From positions 124,001 to 188,000 of the forward strand of contig NZ_JACYFR010000001.1 of assembly GCF_014837175.1 (NCBI RefSeq): a DNA stretch of 64,000 nucleotides. Reading direction: 5' to 3'. Source of the stretch: Cellulomonas sp. JH27-2. Lineage in GTDB: Bacteria; Actinomycetota; Actinomycetes; Actinomycetales; Cellulomonadaceae. Positions 36,810 to 45,882 of the stretch are shown here, in pieces. Positions within the stretch are counted from its first letter, which is position 1. Every line of letters starts with the position of its first letter. Made by a program: the position numbers and the translations under genes. Under the pieces are notes generated by a model that ran no database searches, was not told the DNA's origin, and saw only the letters and a program-made list of their open reading frames with translations.

Positions 36810-37832
36810 GTGACCCGCCTCGAGCTCAGCTTCCTCACCTTCGTCCCGTACGACGATCCCGCCGGCGCCGCCGCGTCCCTGCGCGACGCCGTCGACCTGT
36901 TCCGGTTCGCCGAGGAGCTCGGCTACGACATCGGCTGGGTGCGCGTGCGCCACCTGGAGCGGTTTCTGTCCTCCCCGTTCACGTTGTTCGGCGCGATCGG
37001 GCAGGCGACGTCGCGGATCCGGTTCGGCACGGCCGTGCTGCCGATGCGGTACGTCGACCCGATCGCCGCCGCGGAGGACGCCGCGACGGTCGACCTGCTC
37101 TCGGGCGGCCGCCTGGAGCTGGGGCTGGCGGGCGGCATCAAGCCGGCGGCGGCGCTGCTCGACGGTGTGTACGGCGCGAGCGAGGGGTCGTTCGACGACG
37201 AGGCGCAACGCCGGATCGCGCGTCTGCGCTCGGCCCTGGCCGGCAAGCCCGTCGCGCACTCACCCGAGTCCGGCTTCCCGATCGCCGAACCGGGCACGCC
37301 GCTCGTCGTGACGCCCCAGAGCCCGGGCCTCGCCGACCGTGTCTGGTACGGGCCGGGATCGGTGTCGACCGCCGTCCGAACCGCGCAGCAGGGCATGGAC
37401 CTGCTGGTCTCGACGCTCAACACCGACGACGACGGGCGCTCCTTCGAGGAGGGTCAGCGCGACCAGATCCTGGCCTACCGCGACGCGTTCGACGTCCCCG
37501 GGCGGACGCCGAGGGTCGTCGCCGGCCGCATCGTCCTCCCGAGCGTCACGCGCGCGGACGACGACCTGTTCGCCGACTACATCGCCTGGTACGCGGGCCG
37601 CTTCGACGCCCGTGGACGCCCGAAGCAGGGCGGGTTCGGCGTGTTCAGCCCCACGCACCACGGGCCCTCGTCGGCCGTCGTCGACAGCCTGTCCGCCGAC
37701 GTCGCGCTGCGCGAGGCGACGGGTCTGGACGTCGTGCTGCCCGCGAACGCCACGCCGGCCATGAGCCGCCGCATCCTGGAGAACGTCGCGACCTCCGTCG
37801 CGCCGGCGCTGGGGTGGACGCCCGCTCGCTAG
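36810..37832 (+). CDS. LLM-class flavin-dependent oxidoreductase
   Basis: This 340-aa luciferase-like TIM-barrel monooxygenase has a typical N-terminus (LELSFLTFVPYDDP), SRIRFGTAVLPMRYVDPIAAAEDAATVDLLSGGRLELGL, and a C-terminal segment predicting the next barrel strand. Enzymes of this class use FMNH2 or F420 with an unknown small organic substrate. The GTG start is taken because the similarity begins there; no ribosome site is clear. Its TAG stop lies in CTAG shared with the convergent neighbour. Confidence 0.85.
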   Translation: MTRLELSFLTFVPYDDPAGAAASLRDAVDLFRFAEELGYDIGWVRVRHLERFLSSPFTLFGAIGQATSRIRFGTAVLPMRYVDPIAAAEDAATVDLLSGGRLELGLAGGIKPAAALLDGVYGASEGSFDDEAQRRIARLRSALAGKPVAHSPESGFPIAEPGTPLVVTPQSPGLADRVWYGPGSVSTAVRTAQQGMDLLVSTLNTDDDGRSFEEGQRDQILAYRDAFDVPGRTPRVVAGRIVLPSVTRADDDLFADYIAWYAGRFDARGRPKQGGFGVFSPTHHGPSSAVVDSLSADVALREATGLDVVLPANATPAMSRRILENVATSVAPALGWTPAR

Positions 37833-38485
37833 TCCCGCAGCAGCCAGGCGACCTCGCGGCGCAGCAGCTCACGCCGGTCGGGTGCTGCGTAGGCGCGCGG
37901 GTCGTGGCCCGTCGCGTCGTAGACGACGCGTTCGCCGTGAGTCCACGCGATCGGGTGCTCGCGGCCGTCGACGTGCGTGCGCAGGAACACGCGGACCGCG
38001 TCGTCGACGACGAGGTCGCAGTAGCGCTCGTCGTGCGCGGCGACCGTTCCCAGCCCGGCGCTCACGGGGTGCGCGCCGTCGGCAGCGAACGTCGCCTGCC
38101 CGATCTCCGGGTGCCACGACGTCCCCTCCACCCACCGGCCGCCGAGCGTCGCGGCCCAGCGCGGGTCGTCGCCGAACGTGTTCGCGGCCTGGTGGACGGC
38201 GAGCACGGCGGTCCCGGCGCGGACCAGCGCGTCGCGGCGGTCGTGCAGGCGCGTGTGGTCCTCGTCCGTCCGCGGCCCCGCGCCTGCGTTGACGACCAGC
38301 AGGTCGGGCATGACGTCGTCGAGCGCGTCGGGAAAGGCGCTGCGGACGCTCACGTCGTGGCCGTCCGCGCGCAGCACCTGCGCGATCGCGTCCGACGTCC
38401 CCGCGTGGTCGTGCCACGGGTCGCCGTACGCCCCACGCCCGACGAGCACGACGACATGGCTGGTGGCGCGCGGCGGCGAGGTCAT
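37829..38485 (-). CDS. ThuA-like protein
   Basis: This 218-aa ThuA/glutamine-amidotransferase-like fold has VVVLVGRGAYGDPWHDHAGTS at the N-terminus, MPDLLVVNAGAG, AVLAVHQAANTFGDDP and HDERYCDLVVDDAVRVF. ThuA domains are linked to sugar (trehalose/3-keto-sugar) metabolism, but no exact reaction can be given here. The gene ends within the same CTAG palindrome as the convergent LLM gene, a four-base overlap of the two coding regions. Confidence 0.8.
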   Translation of the reverse strand: MTSPPRATSHVVVLVGRGAYGDPWHDHAGTSDAIAQVLRADGHDVSVRSAFPDALDDVMPDLLVVNAGAGPRTDEDHTRLHDRRDALVRAGTAVLAVHQAANTFGDDPRWAATLGGRWVEGTSWHPEIGQATFAADGAHPVSAGLGTVAAHDERYCDLVVDDAVRVFLRTHVDGREHPIAWTHGERVVYDATGHDPRAYAAPDRRELLRREVAWLLRD

Positions 38486-38580
38486 GTGCCGATCTTCTCC
38501 CACGGGGCAGCCTGTCACTCCGGGTGCGTACGAGCCGGGCGAGGCCCACAGTGGCTCGATACCCGACGAACGGAGCGACC

Positions 38581-38760
38581 ATGCCCGACACGAACCCCGG
38601 CCACGACTACGACGACTCCCCTGTCGACGTGCCGCCGATCCCCGAGGCGAACCCGGCGCCCGATGAGGGCCACGAACCTCCCCCGCAGGGCGCGACACAG
38701 GACGACACCCCGGCGAAGATCTACCCCACAGACCCCACGGGCGTCGACCCGCACAACTGA
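38581..38760 (+). CDS. Small acidic, proline-rich hypothetical protein
   Basis: This is a 59-aa protein starting at an ATG with GGAG upstream (ACGGAGCGACC). It is rich in Asp, Glu and Pro (MPDTNPGHDYDDSP, VDVPPIPEANPAP), has no hydrophobic segment and is probably disordered. It is not recognised. A strong terminator follows 40 bp after its stop, which supports a real short transcript. Confidence 0.55.
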   Translation: MPDTNPGHDYDDSPVDVPPIPEANPAPDEGHEPPPQGATQDDTPAKIYPTDPTGVDPHN

Positions 38761-38800
38761 CGACGCCCCGCTGCGCGCCCGCGCCCGTGCGGGGAAACAC

Positions 38801-38837
38801 AGCGACGGTCCCGGAGCCGAGCTCCGGGACCGTCGCT
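38801..38837. terminator. Strong bidirectional terminator
   Basis: AGCGACGGTCCCGGAGC (38801-38817) pairs perfectly over 17 bp with 38821-38837 across a 3-base loop. It lies between the plus-strand small gene and the convergent pyrophosphatase gene, so it can serve both. Confidence 0.75.
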
Positions 38838-38845
38838 GCATCACA

Positions 38846-41149
38846 TCAGGGGACCAGTGCGTCCTGCGCCGGGACCTGGTCCCGCTCGTTCTCGCGGTCC
38901 ACGCGCGCCGCCCGCAGCCGGGACGCGATGACGGCTCCGAACGCGATGAGCGCGGCGACGACCGCGATGCCGAGGCGCAGCCCCGTGTTGGCGTCCTCGC
39001 CGACGGTCACCACGACGATGGCCGGGGCGATCAGCACGCTGACCAGGTTCATGACCTTGAGCAGCGGGTTGATGGCCGGGCCGGCGGTGTCCTTGAACGG
39101 GTCTCCGACGGTGTCGCCGATGATCGCCGCCTCGTGCGCCGCCGATCCCTTGCCGCCGTAGTGGCCGTCCTCGACGATCTTCTTCGCGTTGTCCCACGCG
39201 CCGCCGGAGTTGGCCAGGAACACGGCCATGAGCACGCCCGCGCCGATCGCGCCGGCCAGGAAGCCGGCGAGTGGGCCGATGCCCAGGCCGAAGCCCACGG
39301 CGATCGGTGCGAACGCGGCGAGCAGGCCGGGGGTGGCCAGCTCGCGCAACGAGTCGCGCGTGCAGATGTCCACGACACGGCCGTACTCCGGACGCTCCTC
39401 GTACGTCATGATCCCGGGGTGGTCGCGGAACTGGCGACGCACCTCGAAGACGATCGCGCCGGCCGCGCGGGTCACCGCGTCGACGGCCAGGCCTGAGAAG
39501 AGGAACACGGTCGCGCCGCCCAGGATCACGCCGACGAGGGTGACGGGGCTGATGATCGAGTAGTTGAGCATCGCCTCGGTGATGTCGCTGAGCGCACCGC
39601 CGGTCCCCTGGACGTCTGCCAGCTTGACGGCCACCGCGTCGGCATAGGAACCGAAGAGCGCGGTCGCGGCGAGCACGGCCGTCGCGATCGCGATGCCCTT
39701 GGTGACGGCCTTCGTCGTGTTCCCGACGGCGTCCAGGTCGGTGAGGATCTGCGCGCCCTCCTCGGTGACGTCGCCGGACATCTCCGCGATGCCCTGCGCG
39801 TTGTCGCTGACCGGGCCGAACGTGTCCATCGCCACGATGACGCCCACCGTGGTGAGCAGGCCGCAGCCGGCCAGCGCGATGAGGAACAGCGACAGGCCGA
39901 TCGAGCCGCCCGCGATGAGGAACACGCCGCAGATGGCGGCCGCGATGATGCCCGCGGTGTAGACGGCGGACTCGAAGCCGACCCCGATGCCGGACAAGAT
40001 CACGGTGGCCGCGCCGGTGCGGGTGGTCGCCGCGACGTGCAGCGTCGGCTTGCTCGTCGTGCCCGTGAAGTAACCCGTGACCCACAGGATCACGCCCGCC
40101 AGCACGACGCCGATGGCGACGGCGGCCGACGCGATGAGCCGCGGGTCGCCGTCGTGGTCCGCCAGGCCGCCACCGGTGAAGTCCGCGAAGGAGGACGGCA
40201 GGTAGACGAACGCCGCGATCGCCGCCAGCACCACGCCGATCACGGCGGAGATGTAGAAGCCGCGGTTGATGGCCGCCAGGCCCGACTCAGAGCCGCGGAC
40301 CTTGGTGATCGCGACGCCCAGCACGGCGACGAGCGCGCCGACGGCGGTGACGATGAGCGGGAACACGAGCCCCTGCTCGCCGAACGCGGCCTTGCCGAGG
40401 ATGAGTGCGGCGACCAGCGTCACGGCGTAGGACTCGAACAGGTCGGCCGCCATGCCGGCGCAGTCGCCGACGTTGTCGCCCACGTTGTCCGCGATGGTGG
40501 CGGCGTTGCGCGGGTCGTCCTCGGGGATGCCCTGCTCGACCTTGCCGACCAGGTCGGCGCCCACGTCGGCCGCCTTGGTGAAGATGCCGCCGCCGACGCG
40601 CATGAACATCGCCAGCAGCGCCGCGCCGAAGCCGAAACCCTCGAGCACCGAGGGCGCCTCCTCGCGGTAGATGAGCACGACGCCCGCTGCGCCGAGCAGG
40701 CCCAGGCCGACCACCGACATGCCGACGACTCCGCCGGTGCGGAACGCGATGCGCGCCCCCTCGGCCCGGCCTCCGGGCTGCGAGGCGGCCGCGGCGACGC
40801 GCAGGTTGGCGCGCGTCGCGAGCCACATGCCCAGGAAGCCGATCGACGCGGAGAACCCGGCGCCGACCAGGAAGAAGATGGACCGACCGACCTTCACGCC
40901 GCCGTCGCCCGGCAGCAGGAACAGCAACGCGCACACCACCACCGCGAACAGCGCGAGGGTGCGGAACTGGCGGTTCAGGTACGCCGACGCCCCCTCCTGC
41001 ACCGCCTTCGCGATGTCCTGCATCGACGTGGTGCCCTCGCCGGCCGCGAGCACCTGGCGGCGTAGCACTGCCGCGATCACGAGCGCGACGACCGCGACCA
41101 CCGCGATCACGGCGACGATCGTGATGCTCGTGGAACCGAGCTCGACCAT
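38846..41149 (-). CDS. hppA: Membrane-bound proton-pumping pyrophosphatase, K+-independent type
   Basis: This 767-aa membrane protein with about 16 helices hydrolyses pyrophosphate and pumps protons. The catalytic loop GGGIFTKAADVGADLVGKVEQGIPEDDPRN and DNVGDNVGDCAGMAADLFESY are present, as is GDTVGDPFKDTAGPAINPLLK near the end. The diagnostic motif reads GNTTKAVTKG with Lys at residue 480; K+-dependent enzymes have Ala there, so this should be the K+-independent H+-pumping form. The ATG has GAGGAGG upstream. It is a single gene bounded by a strong terminator. Confidence 0.95.
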   Translation of the reverse strand: MVELGSTSITIVAVIAVVAVVALVIAAVLRRQVLAAGEGTTSMQDIAKAVQEGASAYLNRQFRTLALFAVVVCALLFLLPGDGGVKVGRSIFFLVGAGFSASIGFLGMWLATRANLRVAAAASQPGGRAEGARIAFRTGGVVGMSVVGLGLLGAAGVVLIYREEAPSVLEGFGFGAALLAMFMRVGGGIFTKAADVGADLVGKVEQGIPEDDPRNAATIADNVGDNVGDCAGMAADLFESYAVTLVAALILGKAAFGEQGLVFPLIVTAVGALVAVLGVAITKVRGSESGLAAINRGFYISAVIGVVLAAIAAFVYLPSSFADFTGGGLADHDGDPRLIASAAVAIGVVLAGVILWVTGYFTGTTSKPTLHVAATTRTGAATVILSGIGVGFESAVYTAGIIAAAICGVFLIAGGSIGLSLFLIALAGCGLLTTVGVIVAMDTFGPVSDNAQGIAEMSGDVTEEGAQILTDLDAVGNTTKAVTKGIAIATAVLAATALFGSYADAVAVKLADVQGTGGALSDITEAMLNYSIISPVTLVGVILGGATVFLFSGLAVDAVTRAAGAIVFEVRRQFRDHPGIMTYEERPEYGRVVDICTRDSLRELATPGLLAAFAPIAVGFGLGIGPLAGFLAGAIGAGVLMAVFLANSGGAWDNAKKIVEDGHYGGKGSAAHEAAIIGDTVGDPFKDTAGPAINPLLKVMNLVSVLIAPAIVVVTVGEDANTGLRLGIAVVAALIAFGAVIASRLRAARVDRENERDQVPAQDALVP

Positions 41150-41233
41150 GCATCCTCCTCGGATCAAGGCGTGACCCCCCGATCACGCCCGTGCCCGCGG
41201 CCCCGTTGCCGCCGGACCCGGGCAGTCTAGCCA

Positions 41234-41276
41234 CGCAAAAGCCGCAGGCCGATGGCTCGCGGGCGACTATTTTGCG
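41234..41276 (-). terminator. Weak hairpin downstream of nrdG
   Basis: CGCAAAA (41234-41240) pairs with TTTTGCG (41270-41276), with imperfect pairing inside. It lies about 40 bp beyond the nrdG stop, between nrdG and hppA. It may be the nrdD-nrdG terminator; the stem is short. Confidence 0.3.
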
Positions 41277-41313
41277 GACATCTCGCGGCCGGTCGTGCCG
41301 GGGGACCCACCGT

Positions 41314-41991
41314 TCAGCGCGTCAGCGCGGCGAGGGCGGCCCGGTACTCGCTCGTCGTGCCGTCCGGACGGACCACTTGCAGCACGTGCTCGCGCACGCC
41401 GAGGGCCGTGAGCTGGGCGGTCAGCTCGGCGACGTCGGCGACCGACAGGACGGTCGGATCCATCGTGGTGCGCACCTGCACGTCCACGCCCGCGTCGAGG
41501 ACCAGGCGCAACGACGCGAACGCGGGCTCGGCGCCGGCGCGGCGGGTGATCGCGTCGTAGAGGCGCGCGGGCGCCTTGATGTCGAGCCCGACCCAGTCGA
41601 CGTGCGGGAGCACGCGGCGCAGCGCCGCCGGGTAGGCGCCCGCCGTGTGCAGCGCGACCCCGAACCCGGACGCCCGGACCTCACGTGCCGCGTGGATGAG
41701 CGCCGCCTGCCGGGTGGGCTCGCCGCCGGAGAACACGACGCCGTCGAGCAGCCCGCGCCGACGTCCGAGCAGGTCACGCACGTCCTGCCACGGCACCACG
41801 CCGGGCACCCGCGGGTCCAGGATCCCCGCGTTGTGGCAGTACGTGCACCGCCACGGGCAACCCTGCAGGAACACCGTCGCGACCAGGCGCCCGGGCCAGT
41901 CGCACGTCGACAGCGGCGTCAGCCCGGCGATCGCGAGCAGCTCGGCGCCGGTCCACGCAGCGGGTCCGGCGGCGGGTTGCTGGCCGCTCAC
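41314..41991 (-). CDS. nrdG: Anaerobic ribonucleotide reductase activating protein
   Basis: This 225-aa radical SAM protein has the cluster motif GCPWRCTYCHN (Cys45, Cys49, Cys52; CX3CX2C) and FSGGEPT. It uses S-adenosylmethionine to install the glycyl radical on NrdD. The GTG start overlaps the nrdD stop as GTGA, so translation is coupled. The C-terminal half (STLRLVLDAG type TIM-barrel strands) is a little longer than in the shortest NrdG proteins. Confidence 0.9.
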   Translation of the reverse strand: MSGQQPAAGPAAWTGAELLAIAGLTPLSTCDWPGRLVATVFLQGCPWRCTYCHNAGILDPRVPGVVPWQDVRDLLGRRRGLLDGVVFSGGEPTRQAALIHAAREVRASGFGVALHTAGAYPAALRRVLPHVDWVGLDIKAPARLYDAITRRAGAEPAFASLRLVLDAGVDVQVRTTMDPTVLSVADVAELTAQLTALGVREHVLQVVRPDGTTSEYRAALAALTR

Positions 41992-43775
41992 ACCAGCACC
42001 GGCTCCCGGAAGGGCGTGCGCTGCGCGTGCTCACCGCGCTTGCCCACGTTGAACGAGCTCACGGGCCGGTGGTAGCCCATCACCCGCGTCCACACCTCGC
42101 ACGCTCCCCCGCACGTCGGGCACGCGTGCACCTCGCCGGCCAGGTACCCGTGCGACGGGCAGATGGAGAACGTCGGCGTCACGGTCAGGTACGGCAGTCG
42201 GAACGTCTCGAGCGCGCGGCGGACCAGCGAGCGGCACGCATCCGGCGATGACAGCCGCTCGGCCATGTACAGGTGCAGCACCGTGCCGCCGGTGTACTTC
42301 GTCTGCAGCTCGTCCTGCCTGGTCAGCGCCTCGAACGGGTCCTCGGTGAACCCCACCGGCAGCTGGGAGGAGTTGGTGTAGTACGGGTTCTCCTCGGTCC
42401 CTGCCTGCAGGATCTGCGGCCAGCGCGCCCGGTCCTCCTTGGCGAACCGGTACGTGGTCCCCTCTGCCGGCGTCGCCTCGAGGTTGTACAGGTGGCCGGT
42501 CTCCTCCTGGAGCTCGACCATCCGCCCCCGCACGTGCTCGAGCAGCCGCAGCGCCATCGCGTGCCCGCGCGGGTCCGTGATGTCGTAGGCGTCGGCGGTG
42601 AAGTTGCGGACCAGCTCGTTGATGCCGTTGACGCCGATCGTCGAGAAGTGGTTGTCGAGCGAGGGAAGGTAGCGCCGCGTGTACGGGAACAGGCCGTCGT
42701 CCAGCAGCTGGGCGATCACCTCGCGTTTGAGCTCCAGGCTGGTCCGCGCCAGGTCGAGCAGCTCGTCGAGCCGCGCCAGCAGCCCCGCCTCGTCGCCCGC
42801 GTGCAGGTAGCCCAGGCGCGCGCAGTTCACGGTCACCACGCCGATCGACCCGGTCTGCTCGGCCGACCCGAACAGCCCGTTGCCGCGCTTGAGCAGCTCG
42901 CGCAGGTCCAGCTGCAACCGGCAGCACATGGACCGCACGTCGCCCGGGTCCATCTCCGAGTTGATGAAGTTCTGGAAGTAGGGCAGCCCGTAGCGCGCGG
43001 TCATCGCGAACAGCCGGTCGGCGTTCGGGCTGTCCCAGTCGAAGTCGCGCGTGATGTTGTAGGTCGGGATGGGGAACGTGAACACGCGGCCGCTCGCGTC
43101 CCCCTCCGTCATGACCTCCATGTACGCGCGGTTGATGACGTCCATCTCCGCCTGCAGGTCGCCGTACGTGAAGTCGCAGGGCTGCCCGCCGACGAACGGC
43201 ACCTGGTCGGCCAGGTCCGCGGGGCACACCCAGTCGAACGTGAGGTTGGTGAACGGCGTCTGCGTCCCCCACCGGCTGGGCACGTTGAGGTTGTAGACGA
43301 GCTCCTGGATGCCCTGCCTGACCTGCGCGTACGTCAGTGCGTCCGTGCGGACGTACGGGGCCAGGTACGTGTCGAAGCTGCTGAACGCCTGCGCGCCGGC
43401 CCACTCGTTCTGCATCGTCCCGAGGAAGTTGACGATCTGCCCGATGGCCGCGCTGAAGTGCTTGGCCGGGCGTGCGTCGACCTTGCCGGTGATTCCACCC
43501 AGTCCCTCCTGGAGCAGGGTCCGCAGCGACCAGCCCGCGCAGTAGCCGCTGAGCATGTCGAGGTCGTGGATGTGCAGGTCGCCCTCGCGGTGCGCGGCGC
43601 CGACGGCCGGCGGGTAGATCTGGCTCAGCCAGTAGTTGGCGATCACCTTGCCGGCGGTGTTGAGGATGAGCCCGCCCAGCGAGTATCCCTGGTTGGCGTT
43701 GGCGTTGACGCGCCAGTCGCTGCGGTCCAGGTACTCGTCGACCGTCGCCCCGACGTCCACGACCACGCGCTCCAT
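41988..43775 (-). CDS. nrdD: Anaerobic (class III) ribonucleoside-triphosphate reductase, no ATP-cone
   Basis: This 595-aa glycyl-radical enzyme makes deoxyribonucleotides without oxygen. It shows DWRVNANANQGYSLGGL at the N-terminus, the active-site region SMCCRLQLDLRELLKRGNGL, a zinc site near the end (SICPSHG, ACPTCGGACEVW) and the glycyl-radical loop TRVMGYHRPVSSFNVGK. The protein starts directly at the catalytic domain: the roughly 100-residue ATP-cone of E. coli-type NrdD is missing. The ATG has GGAGGT seven bases upstream, so the short N-terminus is real. A candidate NrdR site lies 44 bp upstream. Confidence 0.94.
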   Translation of the reverse strand: MERVVVDVGATVDEYLDRSDWRVNANANQGYSLGGLILNTAGKVIANYWLSQIYPPAVGAAHREGDLHIHDLDMLSGYCAGWSLRTLLQEGLGGITGKVDARPAKHFSAAIGQIVNFLGTMQNEWAGAQAFSSFDTYLAPYVRTDALTYAQVRQGIQELVYNLNVPSRWGTQTPFTNLTFDWVCPADLADQVPFVGGQPCDFTYGDLQAEMDVINRAYMEVMTEGDASGRVFTFPIPTYNITRDFDWDSPNADRLFAMTARYGLPYFQNFINSEMDPGDVRSMCCRLQLDLRELLKRGNGLFGSAEQTGSIGVVTVNCARLGYLHAGDEAGLLARLDELLDLARTSLELKREVIAQLLDDGLFPYTRRYLPSLDNHFSTIGVNGINELVRNFTADAYDITDPRGHAMALRLLEHVRGRMVELQEETGHLYNLEATPAEGTTYRFAKEDRARWPQILQAGTEENPYYTNSSQLPVGFTEDPFEALTRQDELQTKYTGGTVLHLYMAERLSSPDACRSLVRRALETFRLPYLTVTPTFSICPSHGYLAGEVHACPTCGGACEVWTRVMGYHRPVSSFNVGKRGEHAQRTPFREPVLV

Positions 43776-43818
43776 CTGCCCGACCTCCGCATCATGTGGT
43801 GGTCAACCCCGACGGCGA

Positions 43819-43831
43819 CCACAAGATGTGG
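43819..43831 (-). promoter_or_regulatory. Candidate NrdR box before nrdD
   Basis: The palindrome CCACAAGATGTGG lies 44 bp upstream of nrdD, with a partial second copy (ATGTGGTGGTC, 43794-43804) nearer the gene. NrdR binds paired boxes of roughly this kind upstream of ribonucleotide reductase genes. The spacing between the two is not a clear match, so this is tentative. Confidence 0.35.
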
Positions 43832-44043
43832 GAATTTCTATGCCCGTATCTCGGTCCCCTCAGGGACGAAGGTCCCGCGGCGCCCGGGTTCAGGCGCGAC
43901 CGCGCTCACGACCCACGGCGTGTCGTTGCGGCCCGCTCGGGCGATCGACCTGGCTACCGTCTACAACGATTTGCGCCCGCCGCACGTCTGAGGCTGGTGA
44001 CAGGGTCGCCCGACCCTGCCGTGGCGCCGACGGACGGAGACGC

Positions 44044-44625
44044 GTGGACGACGACCTGGCGGTGCTGGCCCGCGAACGCGGGCGGGCGCTGTTCGGCTAC
44101 GCCTACCTGGTGTCCGGCGACGCGCGCGCCGCCGAGGACCTGGTGCAGGACGCACTGGTCCGCACGTTCGCGCGGCGCCGGTCGGGGTTCACGCCCGACG
44201 ACGCGGAGCGGTACGTCCGCCGCGCGATCCTGACCTGCTACCTGGACGGCGTCCGGCGCACGCAGCGATGGTCACGCGTGCGGCACCTCGTCGGGCACGA
44301 CGACCACGCCCCCGACCCGGTGCATGCCGCGGCGGCGGTCGTCGACGTCCGGACCGCGTTGGCCACGCTCGCCCCGCAGGAGCGCGTCGCCGCCGTGCTT
44401 CGCTACTGCGAGGACCTGACCGTCCCCGAGGTCGCGGCGCGGATGTCGCTCGCCGACGGCACCGTCAAGCGCTACCTGTCCACCGCGACCGCCAAGCTCA
44501 CGCACCTGCTCGGCGAGTCGTTCCCCGACGCGTCGGACGACGTGCCGGTGCTCGCGACGCGTTCGACACGCCCGACGACGACAGCGACGACGCAGACCGG
44601 CACGCCCGGGAAGGAGCAGCCATGA
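44044..44625 (+). CDS. SigE-like ECF RNA polymerase sigma factor
   Basis: This 193-aa sigma-70 family protein contains region 2 (about 3-70: ALFGYAYLVSGDARAAEDLVQDALVRTFARR) and region 4 (about 105-160: LAPQERVAAVLRYCEDLTVPEVAARMSLADGTVKRYLS). It should direct RNA polymerase to a small set of promoters. A GTG start has GGAG five bases upstream. A Ser/Thr-rich tail follows region 4. The stop overlaps the start of a membrane-anchored protein as ATGA, which suggests that the pair works together. Confidence 0.85.
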   Translation: MDDDLAVLARERGRALFGYAYLVSGDARAAEDLVQDALVRTFARRRSGFTPDDAERYVRRAILTCYLDGVRRTQRWSRVRHLVGHDDHAPDPVHAAAAVVDVRTALATLAPQERVAAVLRYCEDLTVPEVAARMSLADGTVKRYLSTATAKLTHLLGESFPDASDDVPVLATRSTRPTTTATTQTGTPGKEQP

Positions 44626-45872
44626 GCAACCCACTCGACGACGCGCTGCCGCAGGCCGAGCACTCGTCGGCCGCGCGACGCTACACCGTCCCCGTGGACC
44701 TGGTCCGCACCCGGATCCGGCGTCGCCGACGCATCCGCACCGGCGTCGTCGCCGGCGTCGCCGCGCTCGTCGTCGCCGCGGTCGTCACGCCGGGCACGCT
44801 CGGTCGCTCGTTCGTCCAGACGCAGGCGACCGGTGACTGGCCCGGCCAGTTCAGCGCCTGCGGCAAGCCCGTGCAGGGCGTGCTGGAGACGGCGGGCGAC
44901 ATCTCGCTGTCCGCGACGCTGGGTCCCGGGTCGGGCCAGGCGATCGACCTGCACACCGTGACGACCGGGCCGACCGGCGTCGGCGCCTGGTCCTACGGCC
45001 TGCAGGTCTACGTGACCGACGACGACGGCACGGTCGTGGGCGTCGGCGAGGGCCAGTTCGTCCCACCGCTGGACGAGCTGGACTCGATCGGTGCCGCGTC
45101 GTTCACCGCCGGACCCTTTCCGCTCACGGACGACCGCGAGGTGCGCCTCGCGTCCTGCGCGCAGTACCCGACAGGGAACGGCGCCACCACGCTCCGAGCG
45201 GGCGCGTACGAGCTCGTCGTGGTGCAGACGGCCGGCTACGTCGTCGGGGACGGCAGCAACGGCGAGAGGCACGCGCGCGCATCGACGAAGCTGCCGCTCG
45301 TCGTGGACCCGGACGGCGTCCCGGGGCCTGCGGCGACACCGCGCGCGGCCCCGACCGCGACCGCCCAGGCAGATCCCGACGACGTCACGCCCAGCCCCGA
45401 CTACGACGCGATGACACCCGCGCAGCGGGCAGCCGCACTCGGTCCGGCAGCGGGCCTGTTCTGGTGCGGCGAGCCGATCGGCGTGACTGCCGACGCCAAG
45501 CCCGATGCCCTCGGCCTGACGCTGACGGGCAGCTTCGACCCGATGTGGCACGAGCTGCTCAGCGCGGACCGCGAGTCGACCGCGACCGTTCCCGGTGCGG
45601 GGCGGGCCGCACTGGTCGGCAACGACGGCAAGGTGGTCGGCTTCCTGGTCGGAAACGACGACGTCTCTCGGCAGGTGACGCTGAGCGCCGGCGAGCCGCT
45701 GGGTCTGGACGACGACGTCCATGTCGTCGCGTGCGACGACGTCGAGCTCGACGCATTCATGGCATGGCCCTACGCCGAGGTCGAGGTGACGGCGACGAAG
45801 GGCAAGAAGCTCGACTCTCCACGCACGGTGGTCGTGATCGGTGACCCGCTCCCTGCCCAGAAAGCGCAGTGA
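44622..45872 (+). CDS. Membrane-anchored extracytoplasmic protein coupled to the sigma factor
   Basis: This 416-aa protein has a cytoplasmic N-terminus of about 40 residues ending in a basic run (RTRIRRRRRIRTG), one membrane segment (about 41-63), and a long extracytoplasmic part with two related beta-rich halves, each beginning near a Cys (FSACGKPVQG and LFWCGEPIGV). It overlaps the sigma gene by four bases and has AAGGAG upstream. Its position is that of an anti-sigma factor, but it lacks the zinc-finger anti-sigma motif HX3CX2C. It may instead be a membrane sensor or a target of the sigma factor. Confidence 0.7.
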   Translation: MSNPLDDALPQAEHSSAARRYTVPVDLVRTRIRRRRRIRTGVVAGVAALVVAAVVTPGTLGRSFVQTQATGDWPGQFSACGKPVQGVLETAGDISLSATLGPGSGQAIDLHTVTTGPTGVGAWSYGLQVYVTDDDGTVVGVGEGQFVPPLDELDSIGAASFTAGPFPLTDDREVRLASCAQYPTGNGATTLRAGAYELVVVQTAGYVVGDGSNGERHARASTKLPLVVDPDGVPGPAATPRAAPTATAQADPDDVTPSPDYDAMTPAQRAAALGPAAGLFWCGEPIGVTADAKPDALGLTLTGSFDPMWHELLSADRESTATVPGAGRAALVGNDGKVVGFLVGNDDVSRQVTLSAGEPLGLDDDVHVVACDDVELDAFMAWPYAEVEVTATKGKKLDSPRTVVVIGDPLPAQKAQ

Positions 45873-45882
45873 CGGGGATTGT

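Noticed and set aside
43990..44012. Short CAGGGTC/GACCCTG hairpin before the sigma gene considered as a riboswitch or terminator
   Set aside because: Only a 7-bp stem with no further structure or T-run; too weak to call.
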